Shown here: in pieces, positions 33,946 through 46,121 of the stretch
Numbering within the stretch: the stretch's first letter is position 1
How the letters are laid out: every line of letters begins with the position of its first letter
DNA from: Narthecium ossifragum
Lineage: Eukaryota > Streptophyta > Magnoliopsida > Dioscoreales > Nartheciaceae
Direction of reading: 5' to 3'
NCBI GenBank assembly: GCA_963920575.1
Contig: OY986968.1
Span: forward strand, 26,976,129-27,040,128
Length of the DNA: 64,000 bases
Made by a program: the position numbers and the translations under genes
The notes under the pieces: model-generated
Seen by the model: only the letters and a program-made list of their open reading frames with translations
Database searches by the model: none
Told to the model about the DNA's origin: nothing

Positions 33946-36900
33946 ATGGCGGCGCTTCCACCTCTCACAGCCGTGTTCGCGGCATTGGGTTGTTTCATGC
34001 TGGCAACCCTTGTCTACACCATCATCACCGATGGCTCGCCCTTCCGTCGTGAGCTCTTGACCCCGTAAGTCTCTTTGTTATTTACGATTGGTGTTTCTAT
34101 TGCAGTGATCCAGAGATTGGAGCCTCTATGTGATTCCTGATTAGATCCTGAGATTTATGCTTCAAATGTTTTTTTAGGTGGATGACTGCTACTCTGATCG
34201 ATTTTTATGTGAATGTTGTGGCTATAGCGGTAGGTATTCTTTGTTCCTCTGTACATAAATTTCTTGTCTATTATCTAACTATAAGGTTGAGATTGGAAGA
34301 TTAATTAGAAGAAAATGTTACCTCTGGTTTATACTTGCAATGGTTTCGTTTCCAAAAAAAATGAAAAATTGTTTTGGAAACCATTGTACACGAAGAGTAC
34401 AAATCATGCACATGAGAAAATGCGGATGATATAGTAAACTGTGCACAAAGTCAATGAATTAATGGAAGTTCACCAAATTTCGACCAGTTGTTGCAAAATT
34501 TGAACTTGTTCAGCCTGATTTGTGAAATAAAATCTTGGCAAGCCCAAGGATAGAAACACTCAAACAGGAAAAAAAAATGCTTAGCTCCATATTTTCTTAT
34601 ACTTTTGTGTATATCATGTTAGGTCTGGGTTGCTTACAACGAAACAACATGGATCAGTGCTATCTTTTGGGTGATTCTATTAGCATGCTTTGGGAGGTAA
34701 TTTCTCCTCCTTTTCTATTTCTCCATTGCTTCATCCACAAGTCTTCTATTGCAATGCCAAGTGCTCTAGTTTTCATTATGACCATCATGCACTTTTCTTT
34801 GATGGGAATGAATCTGTTGTTAGAAACTTCATCTTTCTTAGGGTTAACTGTGAACCTTTTTGACATTTTCAGCGCCACAACATGTTTTTATATTGTCAAG
34901 AAACTGACTGCAATTTCATTTCAAGAAGCTGTTCAAGATCCTGTGCGCCATCTCTTTCTGAGGTATGCATGATTTTCTGTCATTGTATTTGCAAGGGAAT
35001 GCTGACGCTTAGCTGTCTAACCGTGAAAAGAGTAGGCTGTATGTTTTATTGTCACAAACAGAAGGAGAACATATAAGGATGGTTAGCTCCTCTTTGGTTA
35101 AAAACCTCCTATGTGAGATGGTCTGGGGTTCAAATCCTCAAGAGGATTTTTAAGCCAGCGTTGAAGGCTAAATTCTTCTTTTTCAAGTGTCATATTGTCA
35201 TGAGTCCTGTGGGAAACTGGGAATAGGAAGAGAAGTAAACATGGGAATACATAAAGTTCATATGAAGTCATGAGTATGGTCCAAGCCCCATCTACTTGTT
35301 CCATCATGTCTTGTTTCACCTCCAATTTGTATTATGTAACACAGCATTTCAGTGGAACTTCTTATTTTTTCTGGTGCACTCGTCCTTGGATTAATTTGTG
35401 TCTAACATGAAACTCCCTGTTTCATATCTTAATATGAAAATTCCTGTTTTCTTTTACCTGCAATTTGTAAGGTCCTAGATTGACGCTCAAGAAAATAAAC
35501 CAAAATACTGTTGTTGAGCAGATGTGTTGTATTTTGAGAGATATGCTTGTTCATTTATAAATTCAATATGACAGTGATTTGTATGACACATGAATGGACA
35601 ACTTCTGCATATATGTAGGATTTGTACTGAAAGAAAGATGAGCTGGTCATCCATTGTTTTCGGGAAAGTTGCTTTCACTTTGCTGGGTCTCGTAACTTTG
35701 GCAACTTGTGTCTAACATGAAACTCCCTGTTTCACATCTTAATATGAAAATTCCTGTTTTCTTTTACCTGCAATTTGTAAGGTCCTAGATTGACGCTCAA
35801 GAAAATAAACCAAAATGCTGTTGTTGAGCAGATGTGTTGTATTTTGAGAGATATGCTTGTTCATTTATAAATTCAATATGACAGTGATTTGTATGACACA
35901 TGAATGGACAACTTCTGCATATATGTAGGATTTGTACTGAAAGAAAGATGAGCTGGTCATCCATTGTTTTCGGGAAAGTTGCTTTCACTTTGCTGGGTCT
36001 CGTAACTTTGGCAACTGTAATCTATACTGTAATCACTGATGGCCTTCCTTTCCGCATTGAACTATTGACACCGTAAGTCACTTTACTGCCTTTTTCTTAA
36101 TGTTGTATTAGACTATTGTAGCTTAGTGTTTGATGAAACTGCTCTTTACTGGTGTATCTCTACATACAGAAACTGTTTGAGAATTTCACCGCATTTTAGA
36201 TACAAGAATGAGTCGAAATTGTGGTAAATGCTGTATGCATATGAACCAATCCTACAAAAGATTGCTAGCATATAAATATATAAGGCATGCAATTTGTTGA
36301 CGGGTTATAAGGAGACATGACATTCTACTGTACTTGCATTGATCTAGGACTGGTAGCTTTATAATTACATATCAATACTTCTCAAAAATGTTTATTGTCT
36401 TCTTGGCATGGAGAGCCAATGTTAGAGATGGTAATTTCTTGTATCTGCATGTGCTCATACCAACATTTGCCAGTGCTTTATAGAGTTTACTATATGTTGA
36501 GTGCAAGTTATAGTTCGAATTGATTACATTAGTGGATTTTCCCAGCTGCTCTAGCTATGTAGGTTCTGGTGTTTGGTACGAAGGAAACTCCATAAAGCTC
36601 TCAGTTTCTCGATTTATTGCTTGCTATGCCTTAAGGCTGTCATGTCGTTCCCTTATAAATTGAAGCTGTTATATATGCAGGTGGATGGCTGCAACCTTGA
36701 TTGATTTTTATATCAACGTCTTTGCTATATCGGTAAGTCCTGACGATATCTTATACCTTATCATAGTTAGTCAGTTTGATCCTGAATATGTATATAGTTT
36801 TTCAAACATCCTTCCATATTCAATAAAAAGCTTGCTCAAAAATTTACCTAGCTCTTAAATGTCACAATAAGAGCAAGCCTTCCCGGTTGTCAAGCTGAAC

Positions 36901-37921
36901 AATTTCAGCAAGTTTATATCGTTCAAAAGAGAACATACAAGTTAACCATATATCAGGAAATTAATTTAGATCCTGATTAACCAACAAGGGAACCAAAAAT
37001 CATGAGCTCTAAATCATAGTCAAACCCCTTTCCTTTTCTCTTCACGAGAAGGTCAGTGACATTGAATTGGAATGTCAATAAGGAAGTGGCCTCCAAATTT
37101 GCCCCATTCCAGGATAGGTGTCTAATACTTCTCATTACTCTCGAAACCTAGCGAACCGAACCACCAATTTGTAGTGGGGAACAAGAATCACATTTTTAGC
37201 TGAAGGAATGGAAGTTAACAGAACTGCATTTGTAGTGGAGAACAGGGGTGGAACAATGGTTTGAGTCAACAGAAATTCGTATTGGTCGCATTCAATGTGT
37301 TGTAGGCTGGATGATGTTAGCAGAGGTGGCAATATGCAACTTGGTCGTATTCTAGCAAAGTCGTTAAATGTTGTCATATATAATCATGCACTGGTATTAT
37401 TATTTCATTCTTATGCACAATACATCAATGTTGTTAGTTCTTGTGTCTTTTTGATTGTGTACATGCACTTCTACTGCATTTAAAAGTTTCTTTACTTGCT
37501 TATCACATCAGGTTTGGGTTGCATACAAGGAATCATCATGGTTAGCTACATGCTTTTGGATTCTACTCCTGATATGTTTTGGCAGGTAAGTTTGCTATCA
37601 TAACCTTCCCTTTCTTGTACATAAATTGCCTTTATCACATACCTCCACTGTTTAACGCATCAAAACCAAAGTGAAAGAAAACCTACAAAGGTCACTTGAT
37701 AATCACATTCAATCACAATTTTTATCTCGAGAGAAATCTGGATTTTATTTTTATGCAGTTGTTTTGATTCTGAGATCTTCAACTCTTTTTCCTTTGATTC
37801 TAGTATTACTACATGCGCCTACATCGTCATTCAACTCTTCCGGTTCTCATGTCGTGATCCAGTACGCCATGTTCTATTGGACTCCAATGCTAAGCGTGTA
37901 AGAAGCACATCCTCGATGTAA
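33946..37921 (+). CDS. DUF1475 family membrane protein
   Basis: Eight exons: 33946-34064, 34178-34229, 34623-34696, 34873-34962, 35929-36072, 36681-36732, 37512-37585 and 37804-37921, about 240 residues, the usual length for this plant-specific family. The protein is an internal duplication. Each half has the pattern YTxITDGxPFRxELLTPW, then ATLIDFY-NV-A, WVAY and FGSxTTC, ending DPVRH, and the same intron positions recur in both halves. About six membrane helices are predicted by eye. The function is unknown. The exon at 35929 lies in the second copy of a perfect-length 310-bp tandem duplication; its first copy at 35619 keeps the acceptor but runs into a TAA shortly after the duplicated part. 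The model assumes the second copy is used. Confidence 0.8.
35070..35145 (+). repeat. Possible tRNA-derived SINE head
   Basis: A perfect B-box GGTTCAAATCC stands at about 35128-35138, preceded at about 35078-35096 by TGGTTAGCTCCTCTTTGG, which resembles a degenerate A-box. The spacing is right for a tRNA-type Pol III promoter. It lies in intron 4 of the DUF1475 gene. No cloverleaf, poly-A tail or target duplication was identified, so this may be chance. Confidence 0.3.
35396..36015. repeat. 310-bp tandem duplication spanning a splice acceptor and part of an exon
   Basis: Copies at 35396-35705 and 35706-36015 have exactly the same length and differ at only a few positions (for example T/C in CATATC versus CACATC, and A/G before CTGTTGTTGAGCAG). 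Both contain the acceptor ATATGTAG and the coding start GATTTGTACTG. The unit breaks inside the exon at GGCAAC; only the second copy continues into GTAATCTATACTG. The junction shows a one- to two-base overlap. Confidence 0.95.
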
Positions 37922-38707
37922 TTCATACAATCTCATTCTGTTGCTGGAATTACTTCCATGAGAGGCGGAAAAAAGGCTTGATCCTGGAAGCCTTGCCAAG
38001 TATCTAAAGCGTGTTTATGTACTCGAATTTCAAGAACACAGTATTATAGGGGCTGTATTCTATTCTTCTCTCTGTAAATAATTGGCTTCGATCTATGCAG
38101 GTACTTTGAGGATACTTATGAGTTCTGGCAATAACTTTGTGATAGCAGCAAAGAAAGTTTGTATATCTCATAAAAATAGGTTCAAAGAATTCAAAGATTC
38201 ACATGTCAAATCTCATATGTGATATGCATGTAGTATTTACTCAGAGATGATTTGTTTGGAATGTTCTGTGAATAATTCCTTTGTTGGAAACAAATAGTTC
38301 TGTGCGTTTATATCAAACTGACAGATAAAAGATCTATTGGTGGGCCATCTTCTTGCAAAGCCCACGAATCGATACCCAGTCCAAGAAATCTTATCAAATA
38401 TTAGTTTAGTTCAAAGAAGCCCTCTAAACTTCTAATATTAGTCACAGAGACACGTAATTTGAGCCCACCTCAAACTATAAATAAGTTTTGTCACGGGCAC
38501 ATATGATTGGGCGGCTAGGGTTTTCTAAAACCCCAAATCCACCGCCCTCTTCCTTCCCGGCAGCCGCTTCCTCCTCCCCTCCACCAACAGCACCTCCTTC
38601 GCCTACCAATCCCCCGCCACCATGAGTCTCTCCCTCTCCTCTAGTCTTGTCTCCATGGAACCTACTCGGAAACCTAACTCATTGATCGATCCTTTGTAAA
38701 CGGATCG
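37922..38707. other. 3' UTR of the DUF1475 gene and promoter of the Pol I factor gene
   Basis: No gene is seen. The last 200 bases before 38708 are C-rich and probably form the 5' UTR. An ATG at 38622 opens only a short frame. Confidence 0.45.
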
Positions 38708-41700
38708 ATGGAAGATCCTATCTGGGGCTTCTCCAATTCCGCTGGACCGGAAGCGTCGTCGGCGCTTCAGAGCTGCCTCTACTGCGGCGCTTCCGGCGCC
38801 GACTTTGAGGGCGACGATACCGGCTTATTTTACTGCCGAAACTGTGACACCGTGAGCCAGGGCGTCTTTGCCACAGGTACGGCCGCGGAGGACATTGTTC
38901 CCTCCTCCTTCGGCGACTCTCTTTACAGCGCCACCCGCCACCGGGCTCAACCACGTCAGGCTCCGTCGTCCTCCTTGAAATCCCTGTCCAAGGACCAAAT
39001 TGACCAAGCTCTCCGCTCTCAATCCCAATCCAGCGATCTAGATCCAGGAAATAACGATGAGAAGAGGAAGAAGGAATTGGATGGTGTATATCAGTTTTAT
39101 GAGGGGCCGGAGGAGCTGAGGGATTTCGGGGGGGCTGGGCGCAGCGTTGATCCTGAGGCCATCAGGGTGAGGTATGTGCAGGGACTCCAGTTGATGCTGC
39201 AGATACAGTGCGAGGCACTTGTAGACAGTTTTGGGGTGAGCCCTTTGATTTGTGGGGTTGTTGGAGATGTTTGGTTGAGGTATTTGGCAGCCTTGAGAGT
39301 ATTCGAGGAGGGGTGGACGGAGACAGTCTTCAAGGAGTCTGTGGCGGCTCGCTCGAAGGCTGGAGGCAAGGCTCTCTAATTCTTTTAGTTTGTGCTTGAT
39401 TTGCTTATATACTGCTAAGTATGGAAATATATTTGCATGTATTGTGACCTTTGGAGCTTGCAAGGTTAATAGGGATTTTTTCTTGGTTCTCGTTGTAAAT
39501 AGCTAAATTCAAGTCAACCTGATTCCCAAATCTGAATGCGCCCAACTTGTTCAACCGAATTATTCTGTTAAATAACCTCATACTTTGGTCTTTGATGCTT
39601 AAAAATATGTTCTTAGACTCTGAAGATGTAGTAAGATGTAGTGCCATTTAACATCTTGTCATAAACTGCTGTGTTGGACATAGTTGGCATGGATAGTTGT
39701 TCTACGTGCTCTCTTTTGGTATTTGATATTCCTGTACGGGCCATACATGATAGGACCTAGGAATTGATGAAGACGATGAAAATTTAGTGAAAGTTGGACG
39801 CCTTTGCTTGGAATGGAGGAGAAGAAAAATCGTAGAAAGTTAACATTTACTTCTTTAGTGTGATATGTGTATTTTTTTGAACATGCATTTGATTCTTACA
39901 ATTTACTGAAAAATGATTGTGCATTATGGTTTATTTTAACTTTTAAGCGTGATTGGTTGGTATTATATATACTGATCATGTTGAGTATCATTGAATAAGA
40001 ATGAATAGTAAAGAAGGAAGCTTTAATTAAGCCAATGGTTGCTGCATTGAGATTCGATGTGGGATGTTGTCGTTGGCTCGTGTTTTGTAGAAGATTTCTG
40101 AGAGCATTATCCTTCTTTCCTGAAGCATTTTGCTTTTTTGTTAGTTTTCTGCTTAGGATGGAGTTTCTATAATTTGGTTATTAACAGTGATGTTCATGGA
40201 ATCTTCAGATAACTTTTCCTGATAATGCCATTATTTTGCTGCAGAACAACCAAAAAATCCCAAGCATATGAAAGCCAAAAACTCGATGGAATCCCATGAT
40301 TTGTGTGGACAACAAACTGCAAAATTTTGGGCTAATACCTTACGAAAGAAAATACCTCTGTATGCTACATTGGCTATTTCTTTTTTGGTTTGTCATGTGT
40401 CGAGGGAGGCAGTTCTACCGACAGACATTTTTGAGTGGGCATTGGAAGGGAAGCTTCCTTATCTTGCGGCATTTGTTGATGTAGATAAACATCTTGGAAA
40501 TCCCTCGAAGGCTTGTTGCCCATTGACTTCCAAGTCTTTGTTCAGGCCCACTGGACTCATTGGAGCTTGGCAGTTAGAAGCTATAGCTGGTTCTATTGCA
40601 CAAAGCATAGGCCTACGGCTTCCTTCGGTAAACTTTTATGCTATCGCTTGCCGATATCTAAAAGATCTTTCTCTTCCGATCGATAGGATTCTTCCACACG
40701 CTTGCCGTATTTATGAATGGTCGATGCCTGCAGAATTATGGTTATCTAGTAATGTGCATCGACTTCCGACTCGTGTTTGTGTGATGTCAATAATAATCAT
40801 TGCAATCAGGATTTTGTATAATCTGCATGGCCAAGGAACTTGGGAGAGGAGTCTTTCTACTTTCACCCTTCCTTCACATAGTCAAGATTGTTGTTCAGAA
40901 AAATTAAGCTCAGTGCCGAGCTTTGAACCAAAAGTTGGTCCTTTGGAAGAATGTGATACTAGCATGAATTCTATGCTACCTAAGAACTCATCACATATCC
41001 ACAATCCGGAATTCGATGCTGCAGAGTTGCTGGGTGCTCTTCAAGACGTATATGATAAGAGCAGCGTAGATCATGGTATTGCCTTTTGTTCTTTGTACCA
41101 TGTAATAATTTGTTGTTGCTTTTTCTTTAGGACAATTGTTTAACTTGGTCAAGAATTTACTAGTCTAAGTATTTGATAAACTTAAAGCTCTTAGACTAAT
41201 TACGGCAAAGAGGTGAAATCCATACTCCACCATCTAAACATGATATCTTGATGGTTTCTTGTACATTACCTTCTATGAGGCAATCAAGTTTGGCAATCCA
41301 TTGAGAACATGAAAAATAAGGGGGACAAGTAAAGAAGCCATGTTCCCGTCAGTTATATTTGCTGATTCTGAAAGAAATAAGCCAAGGCTCAGGAATAAGT
41401 ACTTCAACTCGTCTATGATGGGTTGTTTGAAGGATTTCCATCATCTTTTGCTTCAAGAGACGGCTTTAAAATGTTATCTGAATATAAATGTATTTGTTAC
41501 AGATTATTTAAAGGACTTGCGATCATATCTCAAATACTGTAAGGATGTTGTATTTGTCGGGATGGATGTGTCGTACGAGGATGGGCTTTTAGCTGAACGA
41601 CTATGGGATATGTATGATATGCAAGAGGTAATTATGGCTTTGGATGTATTATACTTTCTTTTGTTTTTTAGTTATGCTCTCCCAGGCCATTATGAGTGAG

Positions 41701-43427
41701 TTGTAGGTGAAATACTAGAGTAGAACTCGTGATTTCCAAATATATTTAGCGTTTTTAAATGGATGGATCTATCAGATTGGAAGTTTTTTCTAGCTGATCT
41801 TGTGGATTACTTTGAAGTACTTGTGTAAGCTTACATTCTCAGTAACCAATGAAGCTGGATATTAACATGATAGTTTTAAGTTGGCTCAATGAATTGCTCA
41901 AGGAAGAATGAAAGGGATAGCAACCTTGGAGTTAATGTTTCTCGCTAAATATCTAGATCATGTGACTGTTGATAGAAAGTTGGATTGCTTAAATAATTCA
42001 ATGGATGCTTAGTATTTAGATAATGACTGCCAAACATTGAGGGTTGTGTTTCTACATTTAGAAAGTTGATAAGGTTCTCAAGGAAGTCAGAGTGAAATAA
42101 TGTGTGACGAGTAAGCAAGCTTCGAGCCCTGTGACAATCTTTTCTAGAATTGTAAATGATTCAGGTGAATTCACTAAAAATATGAGTAGAATTCTAGTCC
42201 TCTTTTCTCTTATGAGCTCCTTGTTTAGAAGCCGATTCCTTTTTTTCTCTTGTTGTTGATGTATGTATCTGTCCTGCATTTTTTAATTCTTCTTATAGTG
42301 AACAATTGTGAACAGTAGTCTTGAATATTGTTTGCTTGGCAGATAATTGCCCTATATGAGGCCTACGTCAATTTTGCATTATAAATTGTAGGAATGTCGA
42401 ATTGAGACTTTTCCTTTTTCATCTTGTTTTTGTTGGTTTAATTGGGACGACTCTATGGGGAATGATGAGCTTAGAAAAGGTTAATAGATATCAAGTCCAG
42501 GTTTATACCAAGAAAATTTAATTTTTAAAGAGTTTCCTCATTAACTTTTGAACACTGTGCATGACGCGAGATAATTTTTTACTGATTAATATCTTCCATC
42601 GAAAAACCATAGTAGGGTTCTTTCTCTAGGATCAATGAACTCTTGGCCTTAGTTTGTGCAGTGAGTCCAAAAGTTCTATTCAGGTGGCTTGGCAGGACAC
42701 AACATACTGCTTGACCTTGATTACTTGTTTTTGTCCTTTTTGGCTCAAAGTTCTGTTCTGTGTCCCTAGTTCATGTTTTTATTGGTATAACTTTATTTTG
42801 CCTTGCATAAATTTGTTCTATTTGCAACTTTTCATTTTCCTATGCAGTTGACAGTCTATGGGTTCTTATAATGATAGTACAATATTTTAGGATGACAAGA
42901 CAAAGGAGGAGGTCAAAAGTGGATTTATGGACTCGAATGGCAAGAGGTCAAGCAATGAAGTAGATGATACATCTTTAGATTCCAAAAGACTTAAAGGGGA
43001 AAGCCAAGAGATACTTAGTACTCAAGGGCGACCTAAAAATGATTGTTATGGCGTTGATAATATGCCTGCTGTTCTTTTGAGGGGCCTTCCGATGTCCAAG
43101 GGTTCTTCAACTGATGACAGAATCACTGCAATGCAAAAGTTGAAGCTTGACATGGAGGAGGATGGGTACCAGTACCTTCCCCCGCGGGTTAAGATGAAGT
43201 CAGATGGTTATCTTCACTATAAGCGTAGGAGGGTGGATGGAAAGCTCAATTATGCTGCACATGCTGATTATTACATTTTGCTTCGAGCTTGTGCAAAACT
43301 TGCTCAAGTTGATGTGAGAATTATGCATATTGGTGTGTTGAAGCTTGAGAGAAGGCTTGCCTGGATAGAACAACGAATTGGTAGTAGCTTATGCTTGCTT
43401 CCAGAGCTATCTCCAAACCGCACTTGA
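38708..43427 (+). CDS. RRN7/TAF1B-like RNA polymerase I initiation factor
   Basis: Four exons: 38708-39365, 40245-41075, 41503-41627 and 42891-43427, about 716 residues. An N-terminal zinc ribbon is visible (C23-x2-C26 and C43-x2-C46), as in RRN7/TAF1B, the TFIIB-like subunit of the Pol I core factor. The middle contains TLAISFLVCHVSREAVLPTD and LPYLAAFVDVD, the cyclin-fold region typical of plant homologues (the MEE12 group in Arabidopsis, from memory). The last exon has an acidic/basic linker, then DGYQYLPPRVKMKSDGYLHY and a LERRLAWIEQRI segment. The first intron appears to use a GC donor (GGAG|GCAAGG): it is the only site found that joins the frames (SKAG|E-QPKNPK). The product should act in the nucleolus in rRNA transcription. 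The stop at 43425-43427 lies just before a good donor, and further exons in the same phase follow (see 44299). Confidence 0.85.
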
Positions 43428-44298
43428 TACCAGACATGGGTATGTTCTATTTCTGATTTTGTCATGAGAATTTTGCCTTGAAAGCTCAAATTGGTCATGT
43501 TTTCTTGTTTCCTTTGTGTTGACAACATGCAAATCCAGATTAATCCATGCCTCTTATACCTGTCGTGTATGTGTGGGGTAAGATCTATCTAATGTATAAT
43601 ACTCCTAGTGATCAATATCTAGGGGAATCTAACTCTTAAAATAACATTAGTACAATAGTATAGCTTATCTAGAGAATTCTGCAGATTACTAGTTTTTATG
43701 TAATGACTATGATATTAGCAAAATTGGTGAGCGCTTGTTGAAAAGCGAAGGATAGATATCATATGGTGATATCTTATCATGTCTAGGTAGCCTGTGAAAA
43801 TAGGCCTTACTGTTTTATGATGATTGAAGAATGGCAGTTGTTTTTCATAATAATATACTTGATAGCTGATATTTCCTTGTGTCCAACAATGTAATAATTA
43901 TTTGAACATTGCCAAAAAGGTATTATTTTATTTGCTGACCCAATTAGTGATATAGAGCATTTAATGGCGATCTTGTGAAGAGGTTGGCAATGTTTCACAT
44001 AGGAACTTCGGTAAATGTTCTTGGGATTCTAGCTTGTGGTGTTTTGCTACATATGAGCCCATTCATGGTTGATGTTGTTCCTCGACTATAGCAGATCTTA
44101 TAGAAGATGCTGTTTATAGCCAATGGTTTCTCAAGATTGCTGCTTTTCCATTTAATAGCTGATGGAGATTTGTAACAGCTTCCCTTTCCTTATGGTGAAA
44201 TAATCATTGTGGATAAGACTTGTACTCTAATACTTGCTGTAATGTCCCAAATTCTTAATAGATGGATAAGATGATTCTTATGTTTTGTTCCCCCTTAG
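43428..44298. other. Probable 3' region or intron of the Pol I factor gene
   Basis: Eleven bases after the stop codon a good donor (CATGG|GTATGT, 43438/43439) occurs, and a polypyrimidine tract with acceptor lies at 44286-44298. Between them the DNA is AT-rich and non-coding. It is best read as an intron linking to the exons at 44299. Confidence 0.5.
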
Positions 44299-44666
44299 GT
44301 GATGGATAGCATTCTGAGTATTCGCGCGCAGCAACATACAGAGAAGCCCATTCTCGGTGGAGAAGTCGAGGCCTGTTCTACTTTGAGACTTGCTCTCATA
44401 AAAGCACACAAAACTTGGAAGAGTACGTAGTATGACATGGGGTTAACCTGCCAATGCAATTGCTCAACTTCAATTAGTTTTAATTCATGTCTGATTCTTT
44501 CAACGTAGGTTTTGATGAGCTTGGAGGAACTATTGTGGATTTCTCTCCGGGAGAGCTGATTGCAAAGTCTGAAGGCATTATTTTCCGGGGAGAATCTCCA
44601 ACCAATTCAAAGGCCCGGAAATCAAAAGGTACAGGGAGAGGAAGATTTCTGGAGAGTGATTTTTGA
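44299..44666 (+). CDS. Two orphan coding exons, possible C-terminal end of the Pol I factor gene
   Basis: Exons 44299-44422 and 44509-44666 splice in frame (AAG A|GT TTT) and end in TGA. They encode about 93 residues with coding-like composition (VMDSILSIRAQQHTEKPILG, LRLALIKAHKTWKS, FDELGGTIVDFSPGELIAKS) and a basic tail SKARKSKGTGRGR. I do not recognise the family. The first exon is open only in phase 0; the donor at 43438/43439 is also phase 0 relative to the upstream gene, so only the TGA at 43425 separates the two reading frames. Alternatives are a spliced 3' UTR, use of the phase-0 donor near 43314 (GAT|GTGAGA), or a fragment of another gene. Confidence 0.5.
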
Positions 44667-46121
44667 ATCAAGAGAGGGGATGAAATTTTCGGCGGTGGTT
44701 TTGATTTAGAAATCGAAAAGAGCCTGGAAGCCTAGAAGATCTTCCAGGAATTCGTTTGGCACTATATCACACTTGAACTCGTGAGGTGCCAACTCACCAC
44801 CACATTGGTGGCCACGTCAGGTGTGTGAAGGCACATCCACGTCGGTGTCGGTGGGCCTTCTTTGCTTGATCATAAATTGAAGCCTGCGACTCAATATAAG
44901 TTTCATCCGTCGGATGTGAATCCTGGGGCTACGATACAGTAAGGTGGGAATGTGCGTTGGGGTCTCCACATTGTCACATAAGCCAAGGGGATTTTGGTCG
45001 CATGTATCTTTTGATATAATTGCATCTTTTTTTTGTTTCGATTTACTTGAAAGAAATGGATGACTAGTTTCCTTGTTTTTTGCTTGGTATTTTATTGCGC
45101 AAGCTGGGAACGCTTATTTTTAAAAAGTGAGATGACCTCTAATAAATTGAAGTATTTTTGTTATCATTAGCGTAAAATTTGGCTTTGCCATCTTTCGAAC
45201 CCGCCACGCCAAGCATCCGAAGTGCAGCTACAATTCTTTCGAATCAGTTCATTCTATTCTTTCCAAAGAAGCTATAATGCATAGCTATCACCTTTTTCTA
45301 CATTTTGATATTTTATTCAGAGTAATATTTTGTGTACATGAACAAGTGGTATGTGCATTTGCACATGTCACTAAATCGGTAGTCTAATACCGATTCGTTC
45401 ATGTACCGATGAACTATATCAATGAATCGGTAGTGGACTATCGATTGAATTATATCGGTAGTGAGATACCGATTGGTTGATAGAGTTCACTAAATGAACT
45501 ACCGATTCATTGATCTAGTTCATCGGTAGATGAAAGAATTAGGAATCCATTATCGATTTGGGCATGTGTAATGCACATATGATGTCAGCATATACACCGA
45601 TAAATGCCCTTTATTCGGATATATATATATATGCTATCATGTATGGGCTGAAATAATTCATCGGCCATAAATCTCAACACGTGATCTGTATTAAATGGAT
45701 TAAGCTCATCCGATTAAAAAATTCAAACTCTTGACTTTTGAGACGAAATTTGTTAAAATTGCCAGACCCAATTATGACCTCGACGATTCATCAAAACATG
45801 CCGATTAATATGAATCGATCCAGAGAGATATGGCCCAGCCTCCTTTTGGGCTATTGGCCCAATGACAAGCGTGTGAATCGTTGTTCTCGATCTACTTTTA
45901 AGACGTGACCAAAAGCCCAAAAGGTGTGACCATACCTACATAAAGATGGCCAGCATATGGTCATCAAATTGGACCGAACACAAATCCAATTGGACTAGCC
46001 CAAGCCCAGCCCCCAGAGGACCTCACGTTTTAATACGAACGGTCTAATATATATTTTCGCGTTTACGGTTGTCTACTTGTCTGGCATCGCTTAAATCTTC
46101 CAAAAATCCTTTATAATTTCC
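44667..46121. other. Intergenic DNA with a MITE
   Basis: No gene is seen. It contains the MITE at 45331-45598 and a TA run at about 45619-45631. The last 100 bases before 46122 are the promoter and 5' UTR of the plastid IscA gene. Confidence 0.45.
45331..45598. mobile_element. MITE copy B, sister of the copy at 24001
   Basis: The ends TGTGTACATGAAC and GCATATACACC (inverted) match the TGTATATG termini of the copy at 24001-24316. Inside are repeated ATCGGTAG / CTACCGAT phrases and ATTCATTGATCTAGTTCATC, nearly identical to the other copy. The interior is rich in inverted ACCGAT/ATCGGT pairs, so it can fold on itself. The target duplication is unresolved. Confidence 0.65.

Noticed and set aside
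35619..35716. First-copy exon of the 310-bp duplication as the real DUF1475 exon 5
   Set aside because: It lacks a donor at the duplicated break and reads into a stop; the second copy joins in frame to the remaining exons.
39038..39463. Minus-strand ORF of 141 residues
   Set aside because: Antisense shadow of exon 1 of the Pol I factor gene.
40268..41143. ORF starting at 40268 as an independent gene
   Set aside because: Its sequence continues the RRN7/TAF1B-like protein and needs the upstream zinc-ribbon exon; the in-frame residues before this Met also match the family.
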